A program made the position numbers and the translations under genes. 7,024 nt of DNA from positions 1 through 7,024 of the forward strand of contig CAMDLJ010000132.1 of assembly GCA_945901665.1 (NCBI GenBank). The letters run 5' to 3'. Below, in pieces: positions 1 to 6,575 of the stretch; positions within the stretch are counted from its first letter, which is position 1; each line of letters begins with the position of its first letter. The stretch is from Bordetella parapertussis. Its GTDB lineage: Bacteria; Pseudomonadota; Gammaproteobacteria; Burkholderiales; Burkholderiaceae. The notes beneath the pieces are model-generated. The model worked only from the letters and a program-made list of their open reading frames with translations. It had not been told where the DNA came from and did not search any database.

Positions 1-1517
1 CCCTCGCCACCCATTTGGGTAAAGCCTGCGGTGCTGCGGTCCATCCACAGCGCCATGAAGTGGCAACCAATGCCGGCCATGGCGCGCGAGCCCTCGGGCA
101 CGCGGGTGCTGGTGTTGTGCGGACAGCCCGAGCAAAACCAGGGCTGGCGCTCGGCCTTGATCTCGAGCACTTGCATGGCGCGCTCTTTGGCGTCCAGCAG
201 TGCCACATGCGCCTCGATGAGGGCGCGGGTATCGGCGTCCACGCCCAGGGCCAGCAAACGCTTGGCAATGGCGCGCGCCACCATGGCTGGGGTCAGGTCG
301 GCATGGGCGCGCAGCAAGGCGTTGGCGCTGGGGTTGTCTTGTGACCACTCGCCGCCCTCGGTGTTGCCTGGGGCCTCGTTGAACTTGCCCACCACGCGCG
401 GGCGTTGGCCATCGGGCCAGTTGTACAAGCATTCCTTGACCTGGTATTCGATCATTTGGCGCTTTTCTTCGACCACCAAAATCTCTTGCAAACCGCGCGC
501 AAACTCGCGCGTGCTGTGCGGCTCGAGCGGCCACACCACCCCCACCTTGTGCAGCCGGATGCCCAAGCGCTGGCAGGCGGCTTCATCCAGCCCCAAATCG
601 AGCAAGGCCTGGCGCGTGTCGTTGTAGGCCTTGCCGCTGGCCATCAGGCCCAAGCGGTCGTTGGGGCCTTCGATGCTGTTGTGGTTCAGCCGGTTGGCGC
701 GGATGTAGGCCAAGGCGGCGTACCACTTGTAGGTGAACAAGCGCTGCTCTTGGGCCAGGGCGTCGTCGGGCCAGCGGATGTGCAAGCCCCCCGCTGGCAG
801 GTCAAAAGGGGGCAGCACAATGTCGACCCGCTGCGCGTCGATGATGGCGGTGGCGCTGGACTCGACCACTTCTTGGATGGTCTTCATGCCCGACCACAGG
901 CCGGCAAAGCGGCTCAGTGCCAAGGCGTGCACGCCCATGTCCAAAATGTCTTGTACCGACGCCGGGAAAAACACCGGCATGCCGCAGGCCTTGAAGATGT
1001 GGTCGCTTTGGTGCGCAGCGGTGCTGCTTTTGGCCACATGGTCGTCACCGGCCACGGCCATCACCCCGCCCCAAGGCGTGGTGCCGGCCATGGTGGCGTG
1101 CTTGAACACGTCCGAGCAGCGGTCCACCCCCGGGCCTTTGCCATACCAAATGCCAAACACGCCATCAAAGCGGCGGCTGGCCTCGGGCGCAAAGCCCAGC
1201 TGCTGGGTGCCCCACAAAGCCGTGGCGGCCAGCTCCTCGTTGACACCGGGTTGGAACACGATATTTTGGGCTTGCAGATACGACTTGGCCTTCCACAGCG
1301 CTTGGTCGTAGCCGCCCAAAGGGGAACCCCGGTAGCCACTGATGAAACCCGCTGTATTTTTGCCCTGCAAGGCATCGCGCTGGCGCTGCAGCATGGGCAA
1401 CTTGACCAAGGCTTGCACCCCGCTCATGAAGGCGCGGCCCTGGTCGAGGGCGTATTTATCGTCCAAGGTCACTGTTTCCAGGGCCTGGCGGATGTGTTCG
1501 GGCAGCGGGGCGTTCAT
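1..1517 (-). CDS. Indolepyruvate:ferredoxin oxidoreductase-family protein, N-terminal part (gene runs off the left edge)
   Basis: Thiamine-diphosphate 2-oxoacid oxidoreductase of the fused IorA/IorB-like type; known members decarboxylate an aryl pyruvate or other 2-oxoacid to an acyl-CoA and pass electrons to ferredoxin or another carrier. The frame is open from the ATG at 1517 to the window edge, giving 505 residues and no stop; family members are roughly 1,150-1,200 residues, so over half is missing. Visible landmarks are the N-terminal motif GYRGSPLGG (residues 61-69), the conserved stretch GIWYGKGPGVDRCSD near 125, GDDHVAKSS near 160, and FCSGCPHNTST with Cys462 and Cys465, the usual entry to the TPP-binding half of IorA proteins. 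The start is fixed by an AGGAGA site six bases upstream. The gene lies 55 bases after mltA on the same strand but probably has its own promoter. The true substrate cannot be read from the sequence; the family call is strong. Confidence 0.93.
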   Translation of the reverse strand, partial: MNAPLPEHIRQALETVTLDDKYALDQGRAFMSGVQALVKLPMLQRQRDALQGKNTAGFISGYRGSPLGGYDQALWKAKSYLQAQNIVFQPGVNEELAATALWGTQQLGFAPEASRRFDGVFGIWYGKGPGVDRCSDVFKHATMAGTTPWGGVMAVAGDDHVAKSSTAAHQSDHIFKACGMPVFFPASVQDILDMGVHALALSRFAGLWSGMKTIQEVVESSATAIIDAQRVDIVLPPFDLPAGGLHIRWPDDALAQEQRLFTYKWYAALAYIRANRLNHNSIEGPNDRLGLMASGKAYNDTRQALLDLGLDEAACQRLGIRLHKVGVVWPLEPHSTREFARGLQEILVVEEKRQMIEYQVKECLYNWPDGQRPRVVGKFNEAPGNTEGGEWSQDNPSANALLRAHADLTPAMVARAIAKRLLALGVDADTRALIEAHVALLDAKERAMQVLEIKAERQPWFCSGCPHNTSTRVPEGSRAMAGIGCHFMALWMDRSTAGFTQMGGE

Positions 1518-1523
1518 GGCTTG

Positions 1524-1529
1524 TCTCCT
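1524..1529 (-). promoter_or_regulatory. Shine-Dalgarno site of the oxidoreductase gene
   Basis: On the minus strand these bases read AGGAGA, followed by six bases (CAAGCC) and then the ATG at 1517. This is the best ribosome binding site in the window and settles the start codon of the oxidoreductase gene. Confidence 0.8.
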
Positions 1530-1547
1530 GGCACGGGGCTGGCTGAC

Positions 1548-1576
1548 AGTGTAGGCGCAGGGCTGGGGTTTGTCAG
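1548..1576 (-). promoter_or_regulatory. Candidate sigma-70 promoter for the oxidoreductase gene
   Basis: Read on the minus strand, CTGACA (1576-1571, five of six matches to TTGACA) is separated by exactly 17 bases from TACACT (1553-1548, four of six matches to TATAAT). Transcription would begin near 1541, giving a leader of about 24 bases that still contains the Shine-Dalgarno site. The -35 hexamer overlaps the TGA stop of mltA. This suggests the oxidoreductase can be transcribed separately from mltA. It is a pattern match only. Confidence 0.42.
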
Positions 1577-2811
1577 CGCGGCCACAAGACCCACAGGCGC
1601 AGGTTTTGTTTCACCCGCCCGGCCAGCTCTCCAGCGGCTGCGCCTGCACCCGCGTAGTAGTCGGCACGCACGGCGCCCACGATGGCGCTGCCGGTGTCTT
1701 GCGCAAACACCAAACGCTGCACCCGCAGCGCTGGCCCGCTGCTGGCCATCCAGACCGGGGTGGCGTAGGGAATGGACTCTCGGTCCACCGCAATCGAGCG
1801 CCCAGCCGTCAGCGGCACGCCTTGGGCCCCGCGCGGACCCACTTCATCGGCACCTTCGCTCAAGGCTTCTTCGCGGAAAAACACAAAGCGCGGGTTCGCC
1901 CACAGCATTTCTGGCACCCGCTGCGGGTTGCGCGCCACCCAATCTTTGATACCGCCCCAGCTGGCGTCACGCACCAGGCCTTGGTCGAGCAACCAACGGC
2001 CCACGCTTTGATAGGGTTGCTCGTTGGTTCCCGCAAAGGCCATTCGCACCATCCGCGTGCGGCCTTCGGGCTCTTGGATGCGCAACTGTCCTGAGCCTTG
2101 GATGTGCAATACCAGCGCATCAATCGGGTCGGCCAGCCAAGCGATTTCTTGCCCGGCCAAGGCCGCACGGGCCTCTGGCAAGGTATCGAGTTGCTGGCGG
2201 GTGAACCAAGCTCGGCCTTGCCGCTGGGCCTGCTGGGCGGCGGCCGGATAGGCGTACAAGGGGACACCAAAGCCCGGCGCGGCTTGGCGCGAGGCGTTCA
2301 TGATGGGCTCGTAGTAACTGGTGAGCAGGCCCTCAGTAGCGCCTTGCAAAGGCTCGACGCGGTAGGGCTGCAAGCGGGTGACCATCCACAAGCGCTGCTC
2401 ACTGGCGTCGGCAATGCTCAGGCGGCGCACATCGGCACACAAGGGGCCAAATACTGGGCCTGGGCGCTCACAGTTTTTCAACCACGCGTTCCAGGCCTCG
2501 TGCAAGCTGTCGTCTTGCCAGCCAGGAAGATCGTCCCACGGCACGGGCGTCCAGCGGCTTTTGACGGGTCGCTCGGGGGTCGGTGTGCCGGGCAAACCGG
2601 CCAGGCCCGCGCGCGGCACCCCCGTGGGTGCGGCAGGCACAGGCCGGGTCGACTCGCTGGCAGGCCGCTCGGGCGCGGGCTCGGCCACCGGGGGCGGACT
2701 GCGGCTCCACACCGGTGCACTGGGACGGGGAGAAGGGGCACTGCAGGCCACCAAGCTTCCTACAATCGCGGCCATGATCCACCCTGAACCGGCACGCTGA
2801 ATGACACTCAT
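1573..2811 (-). CDS. mltA: Membrane-bound lytic murein transglycosylase A (MltA), lipoprotein
   Basis: Cleaves the MurNAc-GlcNAc bond of peptidoglycan with formation of 1,6-anhydro-MurNAc, acting at the periplasmic face of the outer membrane. From the ATG at 2811 the protein has 412 residues (E. coli MltA has 365). Residues 1-22 form a lipoprotein signal peptide with Arg6, a hydrophobic core and the lipobox L-V-A-C, Cys23 being the lipidation site. A Pro/Ser/Ala-rich linker follows to about residue 85 and accounts for the extra length. The MltA domain shows LLTSYYEPIM and LHIQGSGQLRIQ, and the C-terminal 3D domain ends with FAQDTGSAIVGAVRADYYAG, where Asp372 matches the catalytic Asp308 of the E. 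coli enzyme. I chose 2811 because it gives a normal signal peptide; an ATG at 2853 would add 14 residues, one at 2775 would remove the charged n-region, and no start has a clear Shine-Dalgarno site. The 5' end overlaps a divergent gene by 11 bases. Confidence 0.93.
   Translation of the reverse strand: MSVIQRAGSGWIMAAIVGSLVACSAPSPRPSAPVWSRSPPPVAEPAPERPASESTRPVPAAPTGVPRAGLAGLPGTPTPERPVKSRWTPVPWDDLPGWQDDSLHEAWNAWLKNCERPGPVFGPLCADVRRLSIADASEQRLWMVTRLQPYRVEPLQGATEGLLTSYYEPIMNASRQAAPGFGVPLYAYPAAAQQAQRQGRAWFTRQQLDTLPEARAALAGQEIAWLADPIDALVLHIQGSGQLRIQEPEGRTRMVRMAFAGTNEQPYQSVGRWLLDQGLVRDASWGGIKDWVARNPQRVPEMLWANPRFVFFREEALSEGADEVGPRGAQGVPLTAGRSIAVDRESIPYATPVWMASSGPALRVQRLVFAQDTGSAIVGAVRADYYAGAGAAAGELAGRVKQNLRLWVLWPR
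2761..2766 (+). promoter_or_regulatory. Possible -10 element for the small membrane-protein gene
   Basis: TACAAT (five of six matches to TATAAT) lies inside the first codons of mltA, 34 bases before the ATG at 2801. The bases at the expected -35 position (around 2738-2743, GCACTG) match poorly, so this is at best a weak or activator-dependent promoter. Confidence 0.22.
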
Positions 2812-3076
2812 CTTGTTAGAAGCCTTGGGCGCGGGTTTGCTGCTGGTGTTCATTGTGTGGTGGACCATGTTTTCTGGCCGGCCCTTGGACCCGCCCGCCG
2901 AACCCCCAGCGCCACCCCAGCCACCCGACACCGCAGGTGCGGCGCAGCCGTTGGCGCTGGGCACCGCCGAGACACCCCTGCAAAGCAGTGGGGCCGTGGC
3001 AGACAGCGCGGCCTCAGGGGGTGACTCGGCTGGGGCAGAAGGCACGCCCACACCCCCCACACCCGACCCACGTTGA
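2801..3076 (+). CDS. Small single-span membrane protein with Pro/Ala-rich tail, unknown function
   Basis: A 91-residue protein on the strand opposite to all its neighbours. Residues about 3-24 (ILLEALGAGLLLVFIVWWTM) form one hydrophobic membrane segment, followed by FSGR and a low-complexity tail of about 63 residues rich in Pro, Ala, Gly and Ser. The start is unambiguous: an in-frame TGA at 2798-2800 directly precedes the ATG. No clear Shine-Dalgarno site is present. The best evidence that it is a gene is that the frame opens with a well-formed membrane segment using the TTG/CTG/GTG codons typical of its neighbours, and that it fills the gap between the mltA start and the end of the response-regulator gene. 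I have an impression of similar short proteins with a VWWTMFSGR-like motif in Comamonadaceae, but could not check this. Nearly neutral N-terminal residues (Glu7) and Arg27 after the helix weakly favour a cytoplasmic tail. Function is unknown; a role with MltA in the envelope is only a guess from position. Confidence 0.68.
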   Translation: MTLILLEALGAGLLLVFIVWWTMFSGRPLDPPAEPPAPPQPPDTAGAAQPLALGTAETPLQSSGAVADSAASGGDSAGAEGTPTPPTPDPR

Positions 3077-3082
3077 TGCGCC

Positions 3083-3718
3083 TCACACTGGCACACGCAA
3101 GCGGTTGGAGAGTTCAACGGCCGAGCGCACGGCCATTTTTTCGAACACCCGGGCACGGTGCACCTCGACCGTGCGCACACTGATGTGCAATTGGTCGGCG
3201 ATGAGTTTGTTGGGCAAGCCCTCGACCACGCAGTGCATGACCTCGCGCTCGCGCTCGGTGAGGCCGTCGATCAACTCAGCCAGGCTTTTTTGCAGCTGCT
3301 GGGCATGCAACTGCTGGGCCGAGCGCTGCAAAGCCTGCTCCACCCGGTCCACCAGTGAGTTATCAGAGAAGGGTTTTTCGCAAAAGTCAAACGCACCGCG
3401 CTTGACCGCGTCCACCGCCATGGGCACATCGGCGTGGCCGGTCAAAAAAATCACCGGCATGGCGGCCAACAGGCCTTTGTCAATCAAGCGATCAAACAAG
3501 GCCAGGCCGCTGATGCCGGGCATGCGCACGTCCAGCAACAGGCAACAAGCTTGGCGCGGCACTGGGAAGTGATCCAGCCCCAGGTGCTCGATCAGGCCCT
3601 CGGCACTGCCAAAGCACTGGGTTTGCAAGCCCCGCGAGCGCAGCAGCCAGGCCAGCGCTTGGCGCACGCTCTCATCGTCGTCGACCACATAGACCAGGGC
3701 ATCTTGAACCGGTTGCAT
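3083..3718 (-). CDS. FixJ/DctR-type response regulator (receiver plus LuxR-type HTH)
   Basis: Transcription factor partner of the sensor kinase encoded immediately upstream. The protein has 211 residues, normal for FixJ-type regulators. Residues about 6-125 are a receiver domain: acidic pocket Asp13-Asp14-Asp15, phospho-acceptor Asp63 in LLLDVRMPG, Thr93 and Lys115 (EKPF). Residues about 148-205 form a LuxR/FixJ helix-turn-helix beginning LTEREREVM, with recognition-helix sequence SVRTVEVHRARVFEKM. The ATG at 3718 starts two bases after the kinase stop codon, so the two are very probably co-translated; the longer open frame to 3772 would only add residues that overlap the kinase end. All phosphorelay residues are present. 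Together with the kinase it resembles the DctS/DctR pair that controls C4-dicarboxylate uptake, but also FixL/FixJ, and the target genes are not visible here. The stop lies 6 bases from that of the opposing small gene. Confidence 0.93.
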   Translation of the reverse strand: MQPVQDALVYVVDDDESVRQALAWLLRSRGLQTQCFGSAEGLIEHLGLDHFPVPRQACCLLLDVRMPGISGLALFDRLIDKGLLAAMPVIFLTGHADVPMAVDAVKRGAFDFCEKPFSDNSLVDRVEQALQRSAQQLHAQQLQKSLAELIDGLTEREREVMHCVVEGLPNKLIADQLHISVRTVEVHRARVFEKMAVRSAVELSNRLRVPV

Positions 3719-3720
3719 GG

Positions 3721-5760
3721 TCAAGATTGTGGCAGGACGGGCGTGGCCGGGGCAGCAACCCTGTCGGCCCAAGCCAAGCTGAAAAAGAACTCGGTGCCCC
3801 CCGTGGCCAAGGCCCGGTGTTGCAAGCGCGCCCCGTGCTGTTCAACCACGGTGCGGCACAGGCTCAGGCCCAAGCCCATGCCCTCGGCCTTGGTGGTGAA
3901 AAACGGGGTGAACAACTGGGCCGACACCTCGGGCGTGATGCCCAAGCCGCCATCGGCCACCGAAAACACCAATCCCTCGCCCGCTTGGGGGCTGGGGCGC
4001 ACCACGATGCGCAACTCGCGCGCCCGGCCTGGGGGCAGGTCTTGCATGGATTGCATGCCATTGCGCGCGAGGTTGAGCAAGACCTGCTCGACCATGGTGC
4101 GGTCGCACCACACGGCGGGCAGCTCAGGGGCGCAGTCCAGGTGCAAGCGCACGCCGGTTTTGCGCGCTTGCAAGCTGACCAGGGGCAAGATGCTGTCGAT
4201 CAAGGTGTGCGCGGCCACGGCCTCACGCGCTTGATCCCGGCGGCGCACAAAGTTGTGCACGCTTTTGATGACCAAGCCCGCTCGGCGCGCTTGGTCGGCA
4301 ATGTGGTCCAAGGCCAGGCTGAGTTGCTGGCCCATGGCAGCGGGCATGGTCGCATCGGCTTGCAACAGGTTTTGGCTGCCGCTGGCGTAGCTGGCAATGG
4401 CGGCCAAGGGTTGGTTCAGCTCATGGCTCAGCAGCGAAGCCATCTCGCCCACCGTGGCCAAGCGCGCGGTGGCCTGCAAGCGGTCCAAGGTGGCGCGGCT
4501 CAACTCCTCACTGGCGCGTTGGGCGCTGATGTCGAGCACCGCACTCATCCAACCGGTTTGGCTGCCACTGGCATTGATCAATGGGGCCTCAAAAATCAAC
4601 ACAGGAAAGCGCTCGCCGTTTTTGCGCTGAAAGTCCGACTCCGTGCCCTCGCGCGGTGGCGTGTTGCCGGCCAAACGCCAGGCCTGGCGTTTGCCGTATT
4701 CGTCGACTTTTTCTGGTGGCCAATAGGGTGCAGGAATGCCTTGGCCAAGCAACTCCTCTGCCGCAAAGCCCACCATCTCGCAAAAAGCTGGATTGACATA
4801 GGTGATGCAGCCTTGCAAATCGCGCGCACGCAATCCCGTGACCAGCGAATCTTCCATGGCTTTGCGAAAGGCCAAGGCGTCGGCCAGGTCGCGCTCCGCG
4901 CGTTGGCGCCGGCGCATGTCGCGCGCCAGCAAAGCCAGCACCGTGACCAAGGCCAGTGAAAGCCCCAGGACCAAGGCGGTGAGCAAGTTGGGCAACCAGT
5001 TGGGCGATGCGCGCCAGCTGTCCAAGCGCAGCACCAAGGCGTAGCCGGGTAAGTCGATCAATTGCTGGGCGCTGAAGATGCGTGGGCCTCGGTGGATGCC
5101 CCCGCGCAAGGCCAAGCGGGTGCCATCGGGCTCGGTGAACGACACCTCTTGGGCGCGGGTGTGTTCGCGCCGCACCATGGCCTCGAGCATCTCCACCAAG
5201 GCGTAGCTGGCCACCAAAAAGCCATCCAATCGGCCCCCCTGGTACACCGGCAAACACAACTCCATCACCTCCAGACCCACGCCGTCTTGCACCGACACAA
5301 AGGTGCTGGGCGCATAAGCGGGCGCGCTGGTGCGCCGCGCCAGCGCGCAAGCTTGCTCAACGTCGGCCAGCGCGTTGTCGCGCCCCAAACGGGCAAACAC
5401 CGGCGTGCGGTAGACGCTGTCCACCCCCACCCGCAGCTGCAAAGCTGGGTCGCGCCATTCCAAACGCACCCATTCGCGGTGGTTGCGCAGCACTTCTTCG
5501 GCCGGCGCCACCCAGGTCGCCGGGCTTTGCGCCTCGGGTTGAAGTGCTTGCAGGGTTTGCACATTGCGCTGCATGGCGGCGCGCACGTCCCCCACAGCGT
5601 CGACCGTGTCGCGTTCCAGTTGGCCTTGCATTTGGGCTTTTTCGTAACGCAGCGCCAGCCACGCCAGGGCCGACAGCAGCAGCAGCACCAAAAGCAGCAA
5701 CGTGCCCCACAGCACCCAGCGGCGCGCCTCGACGGCAGCGAGCCAACGCCAGCGGCTCAC
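3721..5760 (-). CDS. Membrane-bound PAS sensor histidine kinase, DctS/FixL-like
   Basis: Inner-membrane sensor that autophosphorylates on histidine and passes the phosphate to the regulator encoded next to it. It has 679 residues. Order: basic N-terminus, first membrane segment (about 16-37, Leu-rich), periplasmic sensor region (about 38-254), second membrane segment (about 256-280), a charged linker, a PAS domain (about 298-412, opening with RKAMEDSLVTGLRARDL and TYVNPAFCEMVGF), the dimerisation and phospho-acceptor region SHELNQPLAAIASYASG with His446, and a HATPase domain with the N-box LLNLARNGMQSM (Asn567), the G1 box DGGLGI and the G2 box GMGLGLSL. All kinase motifs are intact. The start is a GTG at 5760, inside a GTGA overlap with the nitrilase stop; the next ATG codons lie after the first membrane segment. 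The layout and PAS-adjacent motif resemble DctS of the C4-dicarboxylate system, but no TRAP transporter gene is present, so the ligand is uncertain. Confidence 0.92.
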   Translation of the reverse strand: MSRWRWLAAVEARRWVLWGTLLLLVLLLLSALAWLALRYEKAQMQGQLERDTVDAVGDVRAAMQRNVQTLQALQPEAQSPATWVAPAEEVLRNHREWVRLEWRDPALQLRVGVDSVYRTPVFARLGRDNALADVEQACALARRTSAPAYAPSTFVSVQDGVGLEVMELCLPVYQGGRLDGFLVASYALVEMLEAMVRREHTRAQEVSFTEPDGTRLALRGGIHRGPRIFSAQQLIDLPGYALVLRLDSWRASPNWLPNLLTALVLGLSLALVTVLALLARDMRRRQRAERDLADALAFRKAMEDSLVTGLRARDLQGCITYVNPAFCEMVGFAAEELLGQGIPAPYWPPEKVDEYGKRQAWRLAGNTPPREGTESDFQRKNGERFPVLIFEAPLINASGSQTGWMSAVLDISAQRASEELSRATLDRLQATARLATVGEMASLLSHELNQPLAAIASYASGSQNLLQADATMPAAMGQQLSLALDHIADQARRAGLVIKSVHNFVRRRDQAREAVAAHTLIDSILPLVSLQARKTGVRLHLDCAPELPAVWCDRTMVEQVLLNLARNGMQSMQDLPPGRARELRIVVRPSPQAGEGLVFSVADGGLGITPEVSAQLFTPFFTTKAEGMGLGLSLCRTVVEQHGARLQHRALATGGTEFFFSLAWADRVAAPATPVLPQS

Positions 5761-6575
5761 AGCAACCGGTGGCCCAAGGCGGGCAATTGGCTGCGCCAGC
5801 GCACCAGCGAAGGCATGTCGAGTTCGGCCAGCACCATGCCTTCACCGGTGGCCTGCTGGGCCACCACCTCGCCCCAGGGGTTGACACACAAGCTCTGGCC
5901 CCAGGTGCGCCGCCCATTGGCATGCAAGCCGCCTTGGGCACTGGCCAGCACCCAGCACAGGTTTTCAATCGCGCGCGCGCGCAGCAACACCTCCCAATGG
6001 GCCAGGCCGGTGGTGTGGGTGAAGGCGCTGGGCACCAGCAGCAACTGCGCCCCCGCTTGGCTGAGTTGGCGGTACAGCTCGGGGAAACGCAGGTCGTAGC
6101 ACACGCTCAATCCCACGCGCCAGGGCTGACCATCGCGCGCGCTCAGGTCAAACCAAGCCGGGGTGTCGCCGGCTTGGAGCACACGCGATTCATCGTAGCG
6201 CTCTTGGCCATTGTCAAAACCAAACAAATGCATCTTGTCGTAGCGCGCCACACACTCGCCCACCGGGTTGTAGACCAAGCAACTGTTGCGCACCTGCTCG
6301 GGTTGGCCGCTCACCGACAAGGGCAAGGTGCCCCCCACCACCCACAAGCCGAGTTCGCGCGCAGCCTGCGCCAACATGCCCTGGATGGGGCCGTGGCCAA
6401 AGCGCTCTTGGATGGCCAGTTTGTCGGTGTCACGCTGGCCCAGCAGGCAAAAATACTCGGGCAACACGGCCAGCTCGGCGCCTTGCTCAGCGGCCTGGTC
6501 CAATGCTTGGCGGGCTTGGGCCAAATTGGCATCGCGCTCAGTGCCCGAAACCATTTGGATTGCGGCCACCTTCAT
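5757..6575 (-). CDS. Carbon-nitrogen hydrolase of the nitrilase superfamily, Nit1-like (possible deaminated-glutathione amidase)
   Basis: Cytoplasmic C-N hydrolase of 272 residues, a normal length for the Nit1/YbeM branch, whose characterised members hydrolyse deaminated glutathione, a side product of transaminases (metabolite repair). The catalytic triad is visible: Glu40 in LAVLPEYF, Lys114 in RYDKMHLFGF and Cys159 in GLSVCYDLRFPELYR. The motif VPSAFTHTTGLAHWEVLLRARAIEN, found near residues 180-205, is also typical of the branch. No signal peptide is seen. The ATG at 6575 overlaps the YhdP stop in an ATGA tetranucleotide, and its own TGA overlaps the GTG start of the kinase gene, so it is very likely part of one operon. 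Alternatives within the superfamily, such as omega-amidase or another amidase, cannot be excluded because substrate specificity is not readable from motifs alone. Confidence 0.92.
   Translation of the reverse strand: MKVAAIQMVSGTERDANLAQARQALDQAAEQGAELAVLPEYFCLLGQRDTDKLAIQERFGHGPIQGMLAQAARELGLWVVGGTLPLSVSGQPEQVRNSCLVYNPVGECVARYDKMHLFGFDNGQERYDESRVLQAGDTPAWFDLSARDGQPWRVGLSVCYDLRFPELYRQLSQAGAQLLLVPSAFTHTTGLAHWEVLLRARAIENLCWVLASAQGGLHANGRRTWGQSLCVNPWGEVVAQQATGEGMVLAELDMPSLVRWRSQLPALGHRLL

Noticed and set aside
405..1949. Open plus-strand frame of 514 codons, and other plus-strand frames at 31-627 and 733-1311
   Set aside because: They lie antisense to the oxidoreductase and mltA genes, whose minus-strand products show clear family motifs. 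The plus-strand translations have no recognisable domains and are rich in His/Gln/Ala, as expected from antisense frames of GC-rich genes; the first one spans two unrelated genes.
2812..2870. Search for an mltA promoter upstream of its start
   Set aside because: Only weak hexamers are present (for example CACAAT near 2850 without a matching -35), so no promoter is claimed.
2812..3180. N-terminal extension of MltA to an upstream start at 3180
   Set aside because: The extension has no signal-peptide character, would bury the lipobox over 140 residues into the protein, runs antisense to the whole small membrane-protein gene, and reaches into the response-regulator gene.
3719..3772. 18-residue extension of the response regulator
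   Set aside because: It overlaps the end of the kinase gene, and the receiver domain begins normally a few residues after the ATG at 3718.
3727..4959. Open plus-strand frame of 410 codons over the kinase gene
   Set aside because: It is the antisense shadow of a kinase with all motifs intact; composition is dominated by Gln, His, Ala and Gly with no domain signature.
5675..5700. AGC/CAG-rich short repeat
   Set aside because: It is the complement of CTG-type leucine codons in the first membrane segment of the kinase; no independent repeat function is needed.
5970..5982. Alternating CG tract of 13 bases, possible slippage or Z-DNA site
   Set aside because: It encodes the conserved LRARAIEN motif of the nitrilase using the common CGC and GCG codons, so coding constraint explains it.
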